Positions 15,044-22,830 of a DNA stretch of 64,000 nucleotides are shown here, piece after piece. Numbering within the stretch: the first letter of the stretch is position 1; the number at the start of each line of letters is the position of its first letter. This stretch comes from Bacteroidota bacterium (GTDB taxonomy: Bacteria > Bacteroidota > Bacteroidia > Chitinophagales > Chitinophagaceae). The stretch is taken from assembly GCA_030706735.1 (NCBI GenBank), contig JAUZNZ010000020.1, forward strand, positions 1 through 64,000, given 5' to 3'. The notes beneath the pieces are model-generated. The model did not search any database and was not told where the DNA came from. It saw only the letters and a program-made list of their open reading frames with translations. The position numbers and the translations under genes were made by a program.

Positions 15044-16441
15044 TCAGGTGTATCCCAGGATCTTCAGCATGCTTTGCGCCGTCTGCTCCTTGGCGTAGAC
15101 CCAATCGACCAGTTTTCCGTTCTTGTCATAGCCCACCACCACGTGCTTCGGGGAGGGGATGAGGCAGTGTTTGATGCCGCCGTAGCCGCTGATCTGGTCC
15201 TGGTAGGCGCCGGTGTGGAAGAAGCCGACATAGAGCGGCTCGCCGTTATTGAGCTTGGGGAGGAAGACCTCATTGATATGCTCCTCTGAATCGTAGTAGT
15301 CGTGGCTGTCGCAGGTCATGCCGCCCAGTACGACGCGCTGGTATTCGACGTCCCACTTGTTGATCGGCAGCATGAGGAAGCGCTCCCCGATGCCCCAGGT
15401 GTCGGGCAGGGTCGTAATGAAGGAGGAATCGATCATGTACCAGATCTCGCGGTCGTTCTGCATTTTCTGGCCGACGACGCTATAGATATGCGCCATGCTC
15501 TCCCCGACCGTATAGCTGCCGAATTCGGTGAAGATATGCGGCATGGGCACGTTGCTACGTTTGCAGGCCTTCTTGATATTGCCGACGATCTCGTTGATCA
15601 TGAACTGGTAGTCGTATTCGAAACCGAGGGAGTGCTTGATCGGGAAGCCGCCGCCGATATTGATGGAGTCCAGTTCGGGGCAGATCTTCTTGAGCTGGCA
15701 ATACAGGTTGATCACTTTGTTCAGTTCGCTCCAGTAATAGATATCATCCTTGATGCCCTTATTCAGGAAGATGTGAAGCATTTTCAATTGGAACCGGTCC
15801 TCGTTGCCTTCGATCTTGTCGACATAGAACTCGAGCACGTCACGGGGGCGGAAGCCCAGGCGGGAGGTATAAAAGGGAAAGGTCGGCTCTTCTTCGGCAG
15901 CCACCCGGATGCCCAGTTTGAAGGGTACTTTCACGGAGCGTTTGTACTGCTGCAGTTCCTCCTTATTATCGAGGACGGGGATGACGTTCTTGAATCCGCT
16001 GTTCAGCAGGCTGGCGATGCGGCTCGTATAGGGTTTTTGCTTGAAGCCATTGCAGATAATAAAGGTATCCTTCGTGATCTTCTTGCGCGCGTATAATTTT
16101 TTGATGATATCGATATCGTAGGCGAAGGAGGTCTCGAGGTGGATGTCGTGGTTGAGCGCTTCTTCGACGATGAAGGAGAAATGGGAGCTCTTGGTGCAAT
16201 AGCAATAAAAGTATTTCCCTTCATAGCGGTGCCGCTTGATCGCGGCCGCGAACATCTTCTTCGCTTTTTTGATCTGCATGCCGATCTTGGGCAGGTAGGT
16301 CAGTTTCAGCGGCGTGCCGTATTTGTCGATGAGGCCTTTGAGGTCGACGTTGTTATATTCGAGATAGTTGTCCTTAACATCAAAACCTTCCTGCGGAAAA
16401 TTGAAGGTTTGTTTCACCAGGTCGGTGTATGTATTGTTCAT
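15044..16441 (-). CDS. speA: PLP-dependent arginine decarboxylase (fold III, SpeA-like)
   Basis: Cytoplasmic enzyme of 465 residues that likely decarboxylates arginine to agmatine, feeding polyamine synthesis. It has the alanine-racemase-like PLP barrel (about 45-310), with the cofactor lysine probably K84 in CYCTKSSHFSF, the glycine-rich INIGGGFPI phosphate loop, and a C-terminal beta domain with the catalytic-cysteine motif GGMTCDSHDYYD. The short length and sequence are those of the Bacteroidota group annotated as arginine decarboxylase; related diaminopimelate, ornithine or carboxynorspermidine decarboxylases are alternatives for the substrate. It has its own promoter and is separated from rplT by a terminator. 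Confidence 0.85.
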   Translation of the reverse strand: MNNTYTDLVKQTFNFPQEGFDVKDNYLEYNNVDLKGLIDKYGTPLKLTYLPKIGMQIKKAKKMFAAAIKRHRYEGKYFYCYCTKSSHFSFIVEEALNHDIHLETSFAYDIDIIKKLYARKKITKDTFIICNGFKQKPYTSRIASLLNSGFKNVIPVLDNKEELQQYKRSVKVPFKLGIRVAAEEEPTFPFYTSRLGFRPRDVLEFYVDKIEGNEDRFQLKMLHIFLNKGIKDDIYYWSELNKVINLYCQLKKICPELDSINIGGGFPIKHSLGFEYDYQFMINEIVGNIKKACKRSNVPMPHIFTEFGSYTVGESMAHIYSVVGQKMQNDREIWYMIDSSFITTLPDTWGIGERFLMLPINKWDVEYQRVVLGGMTCDSHDYYDSEEHINEVFLPKLNNGEPLYVGFFHTGAYQDQISGYGGIKHCLIPSPKHVVVGYDKNGKLVDWVYAKEQTAQSMLKILGYT

Positions 16442-16474
16442 TGATGGGGCCAGGTTAGTACGTTTTATTCAGTA

Positions 16475-16505
16475 CAAAAATAATTTTTTGATCGATGCGG
16501 CAAAA
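16475..16505 (-). promoter_or_regulatory. Promoter of the arginine decarboxylase gene
   Basis: TATTTTTG (16475-16482) is an exact TAnnTTTG match and TTTTG (16501-16505) lies 18 nt upstream. The -33 element abuts the T-run of the rplT terminator (16507-16536), so the two signals are packed back to back. Confidence 0.7.
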
Positions 16506-16506
16506 T

Positions 16507-16536
16507 AAAAAAACCGGGAGCGATCGGCGCCCCCGG
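16507..16536 (-). terminator. Rho-independent terminator of the rpmI-rplT transcript
   Basis: On the minus strand an 8-bp GC-rich stem (16529-16536 with 16514-16521, one G-U pair) and a 7-nt loop are followed by seven Ts. It starts 48 nt after the rplT stop codon. Confidence 0.87.
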
Positions 16537-16584
16537 CAATAGATTTCGATTGCCGGCTGTTCCGGGGCCGGCTCCGCTTCGCGC

Positions 16585-16929
16585 TCACTTCACGGCGGCG
16601 ATGAGCCTGCTGAAGGCTTCGGGCTCATTCATGGCGAGGTCTGCCAGAACCTTCCTATCCAACCCGATGCCCTTTTTGGCCAGCTTGTGGATGAAGACGG
16701 AATAGGTCAGTCCTTCGGCCCTGACGGCTGCATTGATACGGGCGATCCACAACGCGCGGTATTCCCTTTTCTTGAGTTTGCGGCCGACGTAACGATAGGT
16801 AAGGCCCTTTTCGAGGACGTTCTTGGCGACCGTGTATACATTTTTACGCTTTCCGTAGAAGCCTTTGGCATCCTTCAGGATGCGCTTCCGGCGTGCCCTT
16901 GAGGCGACGGCGTTAACTGAACGAGGCAT
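16585..16929 (-). CDS. rplT: 50S ribosomal protein L20
   Basis: Large-subunit protein needed early in 50S assembly; 114 residues, the standard length. [24 protein letters not shown] at the start and the [18 protein letters not shown] motif identify it. In many bacteria L20 also represses its own operon by binding the mRNA leader. The gene is 19 nt downstream of rpmI in the conserved infC-rpmI-rplT order, and a strong terminator follows. Confidence 0.98.
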   Translation of the reverse strand: MPRSVNAVASRARRKRILKDAKGFYGKRKNVYTVAKNVLEKGLTYRYVGRKLKKREYRALWIARINAAVRAEGLTYSVFIHKLAKKGIGLDRKVLADLAMNEPEAFSRLIAAVK

Positions 16930-16948
16930 ATCTGAAAATTTTAGAGTG

Positions 16949-17146
16949 TTATTTAAGACGCAACAGGCGTTTTACAAAATCGGTATTCGGCGCGCTCACG
17001 ACACCCCGTTTGTTGAGGTTGCGCTTACGCTTCTTCGATTTTTTTGTGAGGATGTGACGCTTGAAGGACTTCTGAAAGGTGATCTTGCCTGTGCCGGTAA
17101 CCTTGAACCTCTTTTTGGCACTCGAGTTGGTCTTAACCTTGGGCAT
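16949..17146 (-). CDS. rpmI: 50S ribosomal protein L35
   Basis: Large-subunit protein of 65 residues. [20 protein letters not shown] and the basic [14 protein letters not shown] segment are diagnostic. The ATG at 17146 gives the conserved MPK start; a longer reading frame upstream is not conserved. It is 131 nt downstream of infC, and that gap holds a TACCTTTG box, so rpmI-rplT can be transcribed alone as well as with thrS-infC. Confidence 0.98.
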   Translation of the reverse strand: MPKVKTNSSAKKRFKVTGTGKITFQKSFKRHILTKKSKKRKRNLNKRGVVSAPNTDFVKRLLRLK

Positions 17147-17232
17147 TTCTGGTCGTTTTTTAGTGAAACCCTGCCGGCGGCTCCGCACAGGCGGGGCACT
17201 TATGGGGCCGTTTGGGTTGGTAAAACGGAGCG

Positions 17233-17240
17233 CAAAGGTA
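17233..17240 (-). promoter_or_regulatory. -7 box between infC and rpmI
   Basis: TACCTTTG on the minus strand, an exact TAnnTTTG match, about 86 nt before the rpmI start codon. No TTG is found at the canonical distance, so strength is uncertain. The leader downstream also contains the short hairpin CCGC-CTGT-GCGG. Confidence 0.45.
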
Positions 17241-17277
17241 AGGTAAAACCGGGGAAAAACGATGCCCCGGGGAGGAT

Positions 17278-17874
17278 TTATCCTTCTTTCGACGATTTTT
17301 CCTTCTTTTTCTGGGGTTTGGGGGCCCAGATCGCCAGCATGCGTTTGCCTTCCATCTTGGGCATGCCTTCCAGGACGCCGGATTCATTCAGGCGCTCGGC
17401 GAATTTGAGCAGGAGCAGTTCACCCCGCTCTTTAAACTGGATGGCGCGGCCCTTGAACTGGACGTAGGCCTTGACCTTGTTTCCGTCTTTCAGGAATTTT
17501 TCGGCATGCTTTGCCTTGAAGTCGAAATCGTGATCGTCGGTATTGGGAGTGAAGCGAATTTCCTTTACTTCGGAGGCCTTGCTTTTGGCCTTCATCTCCT
17601 TTTCCTTCTTCTTCTTTTCGTACAGGAATTTATTATAGTCGATGATCTTGCATACGGGGGGGTCGGCGTTCGGGGAGATCTCTACCAGGTCCAATCCTTG
17701 TTCCTGGGCCATCTTCATTGCCTCCTGCGTCGGATAAACACCCACTTCTATGTTGTCACCTACCAAGCGTACCTGGGGAACCCTGATCATGTGGTTGGTA
17801 CGGTGTTCTTGTTGTTGCTCTCTTCTGAATCTGGGATTAAAATTACCTCTCGGTGGTCTTGGTGGAAATGCCAT
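17278..17874 (-). CDS. infC: Translation initiation factor IF-3
   Basis: Binds the 30S subunit, prevents premature 50S joining and checks the initiator tRNA-start codon pairing. The 198-residue protein has a basic N-terminal extension ([17 protein letters not shown]), the N-domain with [18 protein letters not shown], a long helical linker rich in Lys and Glu, and the C-domain with [17 protein letters not shown] and RGELLL. It starts with a plain ATG, unlike the AUU start used for autoregulation in enterobacteria. It lies 60 nt after thrS; the gap contains a hairpin (17892-17915). Confidence 0.97.
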   Translation of the reverse strand: MAFPPRPPRGNFNPRFRREQQQEHRTNHMIRVPQVRLVGDNIEVGVYPTQEAMKMAQEQGLDLVEISPNADPPVCKIIDYNKFLYEKKKKEKEMKAKSKASEVKEIRFTPNTDDHDFDFKAKHAEKFLKDGNKVKAYVQFKGRAIQFKERGELLLLKFAERLNESGVLEGMPKMEGKRMLAIWAPKPQKKKEKSSKEG

Positions 17875-17891
17875 TTACAGTTTTTAAGTTT

Positions 17892-17915
17892 ATCCCTCCT
17901 TCCTTAAAGGGGGAT
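17892..17915 (-). other. Hairpin in the thrS-infC gap
   Basis: On the minus strand ATCCCCCTT (17907-17915) pairs with AAGGAGGGAT (17892-17901), leaving one bulge. The descending arm includes AAGGAGG, a Shine-Dalgarno-like sequence rare in this phylum, but it lies about 20 nt from the infC ATG, too far for normal use. A regulatory or mRNA-stability role is possible. Confidence 0.35.
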
Positions 17916-17934
17916 TTTAATGATTTTTAGAAAA

Positions 17935-19863
17935 TTACTTCCTCTCCCTGATCTCTTCTTTGATCTCTTCGATGAAGGCAGAAAGTTCTTTAACGCCCAG
18001 GTCTCCTTTTCCTTGCCTTCGGACGGCCACTTTTCCCTCGCTCATCTCCTTTTCGCCGATCACCAGCATGTAGGGAACCCTGGCCAATTCGGTGTCCCGT
18101 ATCTTCTTCCCGATCTTCTCGTTACGGTCATCGACTTCTGCACGAATATCCGCATTTTTCAGGGAAACTAAAAGAGTTTGTGCATATTCCAGGAACTTAT
18201 CGCTGATCGGCAGGATCTTTACCTGCAGGGGCGCCAGCCATGTCGGGAACCTGCCGGCATAGTGCTCCAAAAGGAAGCCGATGAACCGCTCATGGGTGCC
18301 CAGCGGCGCCCGGTGGATGATGAGGGGGGTGTCGGGGTGGTTATCCTTATTGGTGAATTCCAGTTTGAAGCGGCGGCCCTGGGCGAAGTCGACCTGGTTG
18401 GTCGCCAGGGTGAATTCCCGTCCGATGGTGCTCCAGATCTGTACGTCGATCTTTGGCCCGTAGAAGGCTGCCTCATCCTGCACTTCCACGAATGGCGTAT
18501 TGGTGCGCACGAGAACGTCCCGCACGAGGGCCTCCGTCTCCTGCCAGAGGGCGGGTTCATCCACGTACTTTTTCCCCAGTTTGGCGGGATCGTGAAGGCT
18601 CAGGCGCATCACGTATTTGTCGACGCCGAAGATGCGGAAGTACTTCAGGTACATCTCATTGACGGCCTTGAATTCGTCATAGAACTGTTCGCGGGTGCAA
18701 TAGATATGCGCGTCGTTCATGTGCAGGCAGCGGACACGCATCAGTCCGAACAGTTCGCCGCTTTGCTCATAGCGATAACAGGTCCCGTATTCGGCGAGAC
18801 GGTAGGGCAGGTCCTTATAGCTTTTGGGCTCCGCGGCAAAGATCTTGTGATGATGCGGGCAGTTCATGGCCTTCAGGTAGTATTTGCCGCCGTCGAGCTC
18901 CATGGGCGGGAACATGCTGTCCTGATAGTAAGGCAGGTGGCCGCTGGTGAGGTAGAGGCTCTCTTTGGCGATATGCGGGGTGACGACGCGGTGATAGCCT
19001 GCCTTCTCCTCGGTCGTTTTAGCCAGTTTTTCGAGTTCTTCGATGACGATCGCGCCATTGGGCATCCACAAAGCCAGGCCGGGCCCTACCTCATCGTCGA
19101 AGGTGAAGATGCCCAGTTCCTTGCCCAGTTTGCGATGGTCCCGCTTTTTCGCCTCCTCGACCATGGCCAGGTATTCATCAAGCTCCTTTTTGGCGGGAAA
19201 GGTCACCCCGTAAATGCGGGTGAGTTGTTTGTTCTTCTCGTCTCCTTTCCAGAAAGCGCCGGCAATATTCGTGAGCTTGATGGCCTTGATGAAGCCGGTG
19301 TTGGGGATATGCGGGCCGCGGCACAGGTCGGTGAAGTTTCCCTGCGTATAGAAAGTGATCTCGCCGTCCTTCAGGTTTTGAAGGAGGTCGAGCTTGTATT
19401 CGTCCCCCTTCTCCTCGAAATAATGCACGGCATCGGCCTTGCTGATCTCCTTGCGTTGATAAACCTCCTTTTTGGCGGCCAGTTCGGTCATCTTTTTTTC
19501 CAGCACCTGCAGGTCCTCTTCGCTGATCTTGCGGCCGCCGAGGTCCATATCATAGTAAAAGCCGTTGTCCACGGGTGGCCCGACCCAGAACTTGACCCCC
19601 GGGAATTGCGACTCGACCGCCTCGGCGAGGAGATGGGCGGAGGAGTGCCAAAAGGTAGATTTTCCGTCCTTGTCCGTCCAGGTCAGCAACTGCAGTTTCG
19701 AATCAGCGGTGATCGGCCGGGTCGCGTCCCATACCTGCCCGTTGATATTGGCTGCCAAAACGTTCCTGGCCAGGCCTTCGCTGATGGATTTGGCGATCTC
19801 CAGCGCGGTAACCCCCTGCTCATATTCTCTGACGGCCCCGTCGGGAAAAGTGATCTTGATCAT
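17935..19863 (-). CDS. thrS: Threonyl-tRNA synthetase
   Basis: Charges tRNA-Thr with threonine. The 642-residue protein has the standard order: TGS domain (about 1-60), the editing/SAD domain with FWHSSAHLLAEAV (about 72-84), the class II catalytic core with zinc-site residues in MNCPHHHKIF and the RVRCLHMNDAHIYC segment, motif 3 GTHERFIGFLLEHYAG, and the anticodon-binding domain to the end. It is the first gene of a thrS-infC unit. Its -7 box TAATTTTG ends 7 nt before the ATG, giving a nearly leaderless transcript with no room for a long T-box or operator-type leader. Confidence 0.98.
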   Translation of the reverse strand: MIKITFPDGAVREYEQGVTALEIAKSISEGLARNVLAANINGQVWDATRPITADSKLQLLTWTDKDGKSTFWHSSAHLLAEAVESQFPGVKFWVGPPVDNGFYYDMDLGGRKISEEDLQVLEKKMTELAAKKEVYQRKEISKADAVHYFEEKGDEYKLDLLQNLKDGEITFYTQGNFTDLCRGPHIPNTGFIKAIKLTNIAGAFWKGDEKNKQLTRIYGVTFPAKKELDEYLAMVEEAKKRDHRKLGKELGIFTFDDEVGPGLALWMPNGAIVIEELEKLAKTTEEKAGYHRVVTPHIAKESLYLTSGHLPYYQDSMFPPMELDGGKYYLKAMNCPHHHKIFAAEPKSYKDLPYRLAEYGTCYRYEQSGELFGLMRVRCLHMNDAHIYCTREQFYDEFKAVNEMYLKYFRIFGVDKYVMRLSLHDPAKLGKKYVDEPALWQETEALVRDVLVRTNTPFVEVQDEAAFYGPKIDVQIWSTIGREFTLATNQVDFAQGRRFKLEFTNKDNHPDTPLIIHRAPLGTHERFIGFLLEHYAGRFPTWLAPLQVKILPISDKFLEYAQTLLVSLKNADIRAEVDDRNEKIGKKIRDTELARVPYMLVIGEKEMSEGKVAVRRQGKGDLGVKELSAFIEEIKEEIRERK

Positions 19864-19870
19864 AAGGGTG

Positions 19871-19878
19871 CAAAATTA
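19871..19878 (-). promoter_or_regulatory. -7 box of thrS
   Basis: TAATTTTG on the minus strand, exact TAnnTTTG match, with seven nucleotides (CACCCTT) before the ATG. The same context, TAnnTTTG followed by CACCC, is found before prfC. Confidence 0.55.
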
Positions 19879-19948
19879 ACAAACTCTTGTCAATCCCGAT
19901 TTACGAAGTTCATCGGAGAAATAATTTAATTCCCTAATTTGGCGATAG

Positions 19949-21217
19949 ATGAGAAACACGCTTACACTCCTTTTTCTCTTTACGGCCAGCCTTGTTCGCG
20001 CGCAGGATCTAACGGGGATCTGGCAGGGCCATTTCCGGAGCACGAACCTGGAAGCCCGATCGACCATTTTCGATCAACGTTATAAGTTCGAGGTGCAGAT
20101 CGCGCAAAAGGACAAGCAGTTCGAGGCGATCACGTATTCCTACCTCTCCTCGATCTTCTACGGCAAGGCCGAGGCCAGGGGCACGGTCAACGCTAAGACG
20201 GGCAAGGTATTGCTGCAGGAGGGCAAGTTGATCGAGCTGCGCATGACCGACGGAGGGGGGCCCTGCGTCATGACCTGCCTCCTCCAATACAGCAAATACG
20301 GTGACGACGAGTTCCTGGAAGGTAGCTATGGCAGTATGAACGTGAAGGATTCTTCCAACTGCGGAAGGGGAACCATTTTCCTGCGCAAGGTACCCGTTTC
20401 CGATTTTTATACCGAGCCCTTCGTTGCGCGGCGCGAAAAAGAGATCGAGAAGGAGAAGACCGTGACCGGCAAGGATCTGGCGAAGAACCATGCGGAGCCG
20501 TCCGGGGCGCCGGTACGTCATCCGGGGGGCAGTCCCTCGACCCCTGCGCATCCTTCGCGGACGCCCGCGACAGGTATTCGTCCGACGGCGCCGCCTTCGA
20601 ACCGTGTCGCCGCCAATAAACCTCCTTCCACAGCAGGGAAGCCGCGTTCCACAGCGGGGACGAAGAAACCGCCTTCCGCAACGGAAACGAACAAACCGCC
20701 GGCCGGCGGAGCGACGGCAGGGGGCGGGAAGGCCCGTGCCCCCGTGGTCAGGGAACCTGCGCTCGCCAAGGTAGAGACGGAGAAGCCGGCCAATACGGAC
20801 GTGCCGATCCGTACGGATGCCGGCATTCAGGGGCATGTGGATCCGACGATCATCCCGGACGTGCTGGTCTCGCGCTCCAACGAGCTGGTGAAGACCCTCA
20901 CGGTCAATACGAATGAAGTGACTTTAAGCATTTATGACGACGGGGTGATCGACCACGACACGGTGTCGGTCTATGTGGACAAGATACAGGTGATCGGTCA
21001 TCGGATGCTCACGGACAAGGCGATCGTGGTGAAGCTGCACCTGGATGAATCGAAGAGCTATCATGAGGTCGTCATGGTGGCGGACAATGAGGGGGATATC
21101 CCGCCGAATACCTCGCTCATGATCGTGAAGGCCGGAGATCAGCAGTATGAAGTACGCATCAGTTCCAATGAACAAAAGAATGCGGTCGTCGTGTTCAAGT
21201 ACAGCAAGAATAAATAA
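19949..21217 (+). CDS. Secreted two-domain protein, paralog 1 (unknown function)
   Basis: A 422-residue exported protein of unknown function. A signal peptide (residues 1-18, ending in VRAQ) is followed by a lipocalin-like beta domain (about 19-150) that starts DLTGIWQGHF and holds cysteine pairs in GGPCVMTCLL and SSNCGRG. A Pro/Thr/Ala/Lys-rich linker (about 180-290, repeats such as KPPSTAGKP) leads to a C-terminal domain (about 310-420) with SLYDDGVIDHDTVSVYVDK and GDIPPNTSLMIV. The same domains, without the linker, form the next gene 10 nt downstream. The C-terminal domain resembles modules I associate with Bacteroidota secreted proteins, but no named family is recalled with certainty. Confidence 0.75.
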   Translation: MRNTLTLLFLFTASLVRAQDLTGIWQGHFRSTNLEARSTIFDQRYKFEVQIAQKDKQFEAITYSYLSSIFYGKAEARGTVNAKTGKVLLQEGKLIELRMTDGGGPCVMTCLLQYSKYGDDEFLEGSYGSMNVKDSSNCGRGTIFLRKVPVSDFYTEPFVARREKEIEKEKTVTGKDLAKNHAEPSGAPVRHPGGSPSTPAHPSRTPATGIRPTAPPSNRVAANKPPSTAGKPRSTAGTKKPPSATETNKPPAGGATAGGGKARAPVVREPALAKVETEKPANTDVPIRTDAGIQGHVDPTIIPDVLVSRSNELVKTLTVNTNEVTLSIYDDGVIDHDTVSVYVDKIQVIGHRMLTDKAIVVKLHLDESKSYHEVVMVADNEGDIPPNTSLMIVKAGDQQYEVRISSNEQKNAVVVFKYSKNK

Positions 21218-21227
21218 CCACTATCTG

Positions 21228-22115
21228 ATGCGGAGTTTGTCCATCCGTAAGGCCTGCGCCTGTCTGGCGATCCTGTTTTGTCTGTCTTCCACCCTCCTTG
21301 TGGCGCAAGATCTAGGCGGCATATGGAAAGGCGTGCTGACCCAGGGGCCCGGCGGCTGCTATGCGGAATATTTCCTTGAATTGCAGATCAACTTCTCGAG
21401 CGGCCAGGTGAGCGGCCGCACCTACGACTATTACGATACCAGCCGATATGTCAAGATGAACTTCAGCGGGCGTTATAATCCCCAGACGCGGCGGCTCGTC
21501 CTCGTCGAGAACCGCGTCTTACAGGCCAATATCCCCATCGATTGTATTCCCTGCGTCAAGACCTATGAACTGACCTATTCGAAGGATGGGAAGGGGGAAT
21601 GGCTGCGCGGGGATTGGAAGGGACATATCAGCGACCGGTCCAGTGCCTGCCCTCCGGGAAAGATCACGCTGAAGAAGGCGGCCAGCTCCGACTTCCCCAC
21701 CGATATCGAGCAAAGCGATACGCTGGTGGCCTTACAACGCCAATTGCACCTGCAACCCAGGACAAAGGAGGTGGTAAAGATCCTGACCGTCGATACGTCC
21801 CAGATACGCATCAGCCTTTATGACAATGCGGAGATCGACAATGACAGCATCACCGTGCTGATCAACGGCAAGCTGGTGCTCTACCGGCAAATGCTGACCG
21901 ATAAACCGCTTACTTATCGTCTTTCCGCGTTTCCCGGCATCGAATATGAACTGGTGATGTATGCGGACAACCTGGGATCGATTCCGCCGAATACGGCCCT
22001 CATGGTCGTGGAGGCGGGCGCGAAAAAAATGGAGGTATTCCTTTCGTCCAGCGAGAGTCAAAGCGCCGCCGTCAAATTCATTTACAAGCCGAGGGAGCCC
22101 GTGCGCACGCCCTGA
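21228..22115 (+). CDS. Secreted two-domain protein, paralog 2 (unknown function)
   Basis: A 295-residue exported protein, tandem paralog of the gene before it. Signal peptide to about residue 26 (CLSSTLLVAQ), then DLGGIWKGVL opening the lipocalin-like domain with cysteines in IDCIPCVK and SSACPPG at equivalent places, then a C-terminal domain with SLYDNAEIDNDSITVLINGK, QMLTDKPL and GSIPPNTALMVV. It lacks the long proline-rich linker of paralog 1. The ATG at 21228 gives a proper signal peptide; longer starts overlap the first gene. A 10-nt gap means cotranscription. Shared cysteine positions suggest conserved disulfides. Confidence 0.75.
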   Translation: MRSLSIRKACACLAILFCLSSTLLVAQDLGGIWKGVLTQGPGGCYAEYFLELQINFSSGQVSGRTYDYYDTSRYVKMNFSGRYNPQTRRLVLVENRVLQANIPIDCIPCVKTYELTYSKDGKGEWLRGDWKGHISDRSSACPPGKITLKKAASSDFPTDIEQSDTLVALQRQLHLQPRTKEVVKILTVDTSQIRISLYDNAEIDNDSITVLINGKLVLYRQMLTDKPLTYRLSAFPGIEYELVMYADNLGSIPPNTALMVVEAGAKKMEVFLSSSESQSAAVKFIYKPREPVRTP

Positions 22116-22152
22116 TGGCGGGGGGATGGAACCCTGACCGGAGCGGGTGGCC

Positions 22153-22764
22153 CTATTTTGTCCAGTCGAGGGAATCGGTGACCTCTCCGCAGCCGAGCAT
22201 CTTGGCGCCGAATGTCGGATGTTTCTTCCCGAGATAGGGGTTGACGATCTTGCTGGTATTGGAGAGCCAGAAACCTTCCGCGGAATCGCCGAAAGCCATC
22301 GGGCAGCGTATGTGGTAGATCGGATCGCCGCCATAGTGGACAGTGCGCACCAGGTCATACATGCCGTTTGTCAGCGTGTTGAATTCCCTTCTCTTGGGTT
22401 CGATACCCGTCTCCCCGACAAACCCTTTCGCCTCGCCCGACACCATGGCCGCCAGGCTTTGCGCCGTCAGGACGATGGCCGAGTCGGCCTTCAGTTCTTT
22501 GAAGGGCAGGCTATCGGCGCGCTGGATGACCGCATTGGCCTGCCTGTCTGCCGCAACCGTATCCCACTCGACGAGGGCGTCACGGAGGGAATAATATGCG
22601 TCAAGGAGTCCGGAGAATGCGTTATCGAAGGCTGCGGTATTCTTCCCGATATGGAGCGGCTGATCTTTCACCTCGGGTGGCGAAGGCGCCTTTCTAAAAA
22701 ATAATAAATAGGCCGATATTGCCGCCAGGAGAGCGATGATGGTCAGTATAACCGGTTTCTTCAT
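22153..22764 (-). CDS. DUF3347-like membrane-anchored or exported protein
   Basis: Protein of 203 residues with one N-terminal hydrophobic segment (residues 5-22, VILTIIALLAAISAYLLFF) acting as a signal anchor, a helical middle (FDNAFSGLLDAYYSLRDALVEWD) and a C-terminal HIRCPMAF...GFWLSN...NPYLG...GAKMLGCGEV block. That pattern of Cys-Pro-Met, NPYxG and MLxCGE matches the DUF3347 family, which often occurs with copper or other heavy-metal efflux proteins; the cysteines, methionine and histidines could bind metal. No metal efflux gene is adjacent here. ATG at 22764 is the start directly before the hydrophobic segment. It shares a symmetrical promoter region with the ABC-F gene. Confidence 0.7.
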   Translation of the reverse strand: MKKPVILTIIALLAAISAYLLFFRKAPSPPEVKDQPLHIGKNTAAFDNAFSGLLDAYYSLRDALVEWDTVAADRQANAVIQRADSLPFKELKADSAIVLTAQSLAAMVSGEAKGFVGETGIEPKRREFNTLTNGMYDLVRTVHYGGDPIYHIRCPMAFGDSAEGFWLSNTSKIVNPYLGKKHPTFGAKMLGCGEVTDSLDWTK

Positions 22765-22777
22765 ACGGGGAATTTTC

Positions 22778-22809
22778 GCAAAGTTAGCACTTCTTTGCAC
22801 TAACTTCGC
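22778..22809. promoter_or_regulatory. Back-to-back -7 boxes forming an inverted repeat
   Basis: TAACTTTG on the minus strand (22779-22786) faces the DUF3347-like gene, and TAACTTCG on the plus strand (22801-22808) faces the ABC-F gene. Together with neighbouring bases they form the inverted repeat GCAAAGTTAG / CTAACTTCGC (one mismatch, 12-nt spacer). Confidence 0.5.
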
Positions 22810-22830
22810 ATGCAAAAATTCCGGGGGAAT

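Noticed and set aside
20009-20836. 275-codon minus-strand reading frame opposite the secreted paralog 1
   Set aside because: It is an antisense shadow of a GC-rich coding region; the plus-strand frame has a signal peptide and a paralog next to it.
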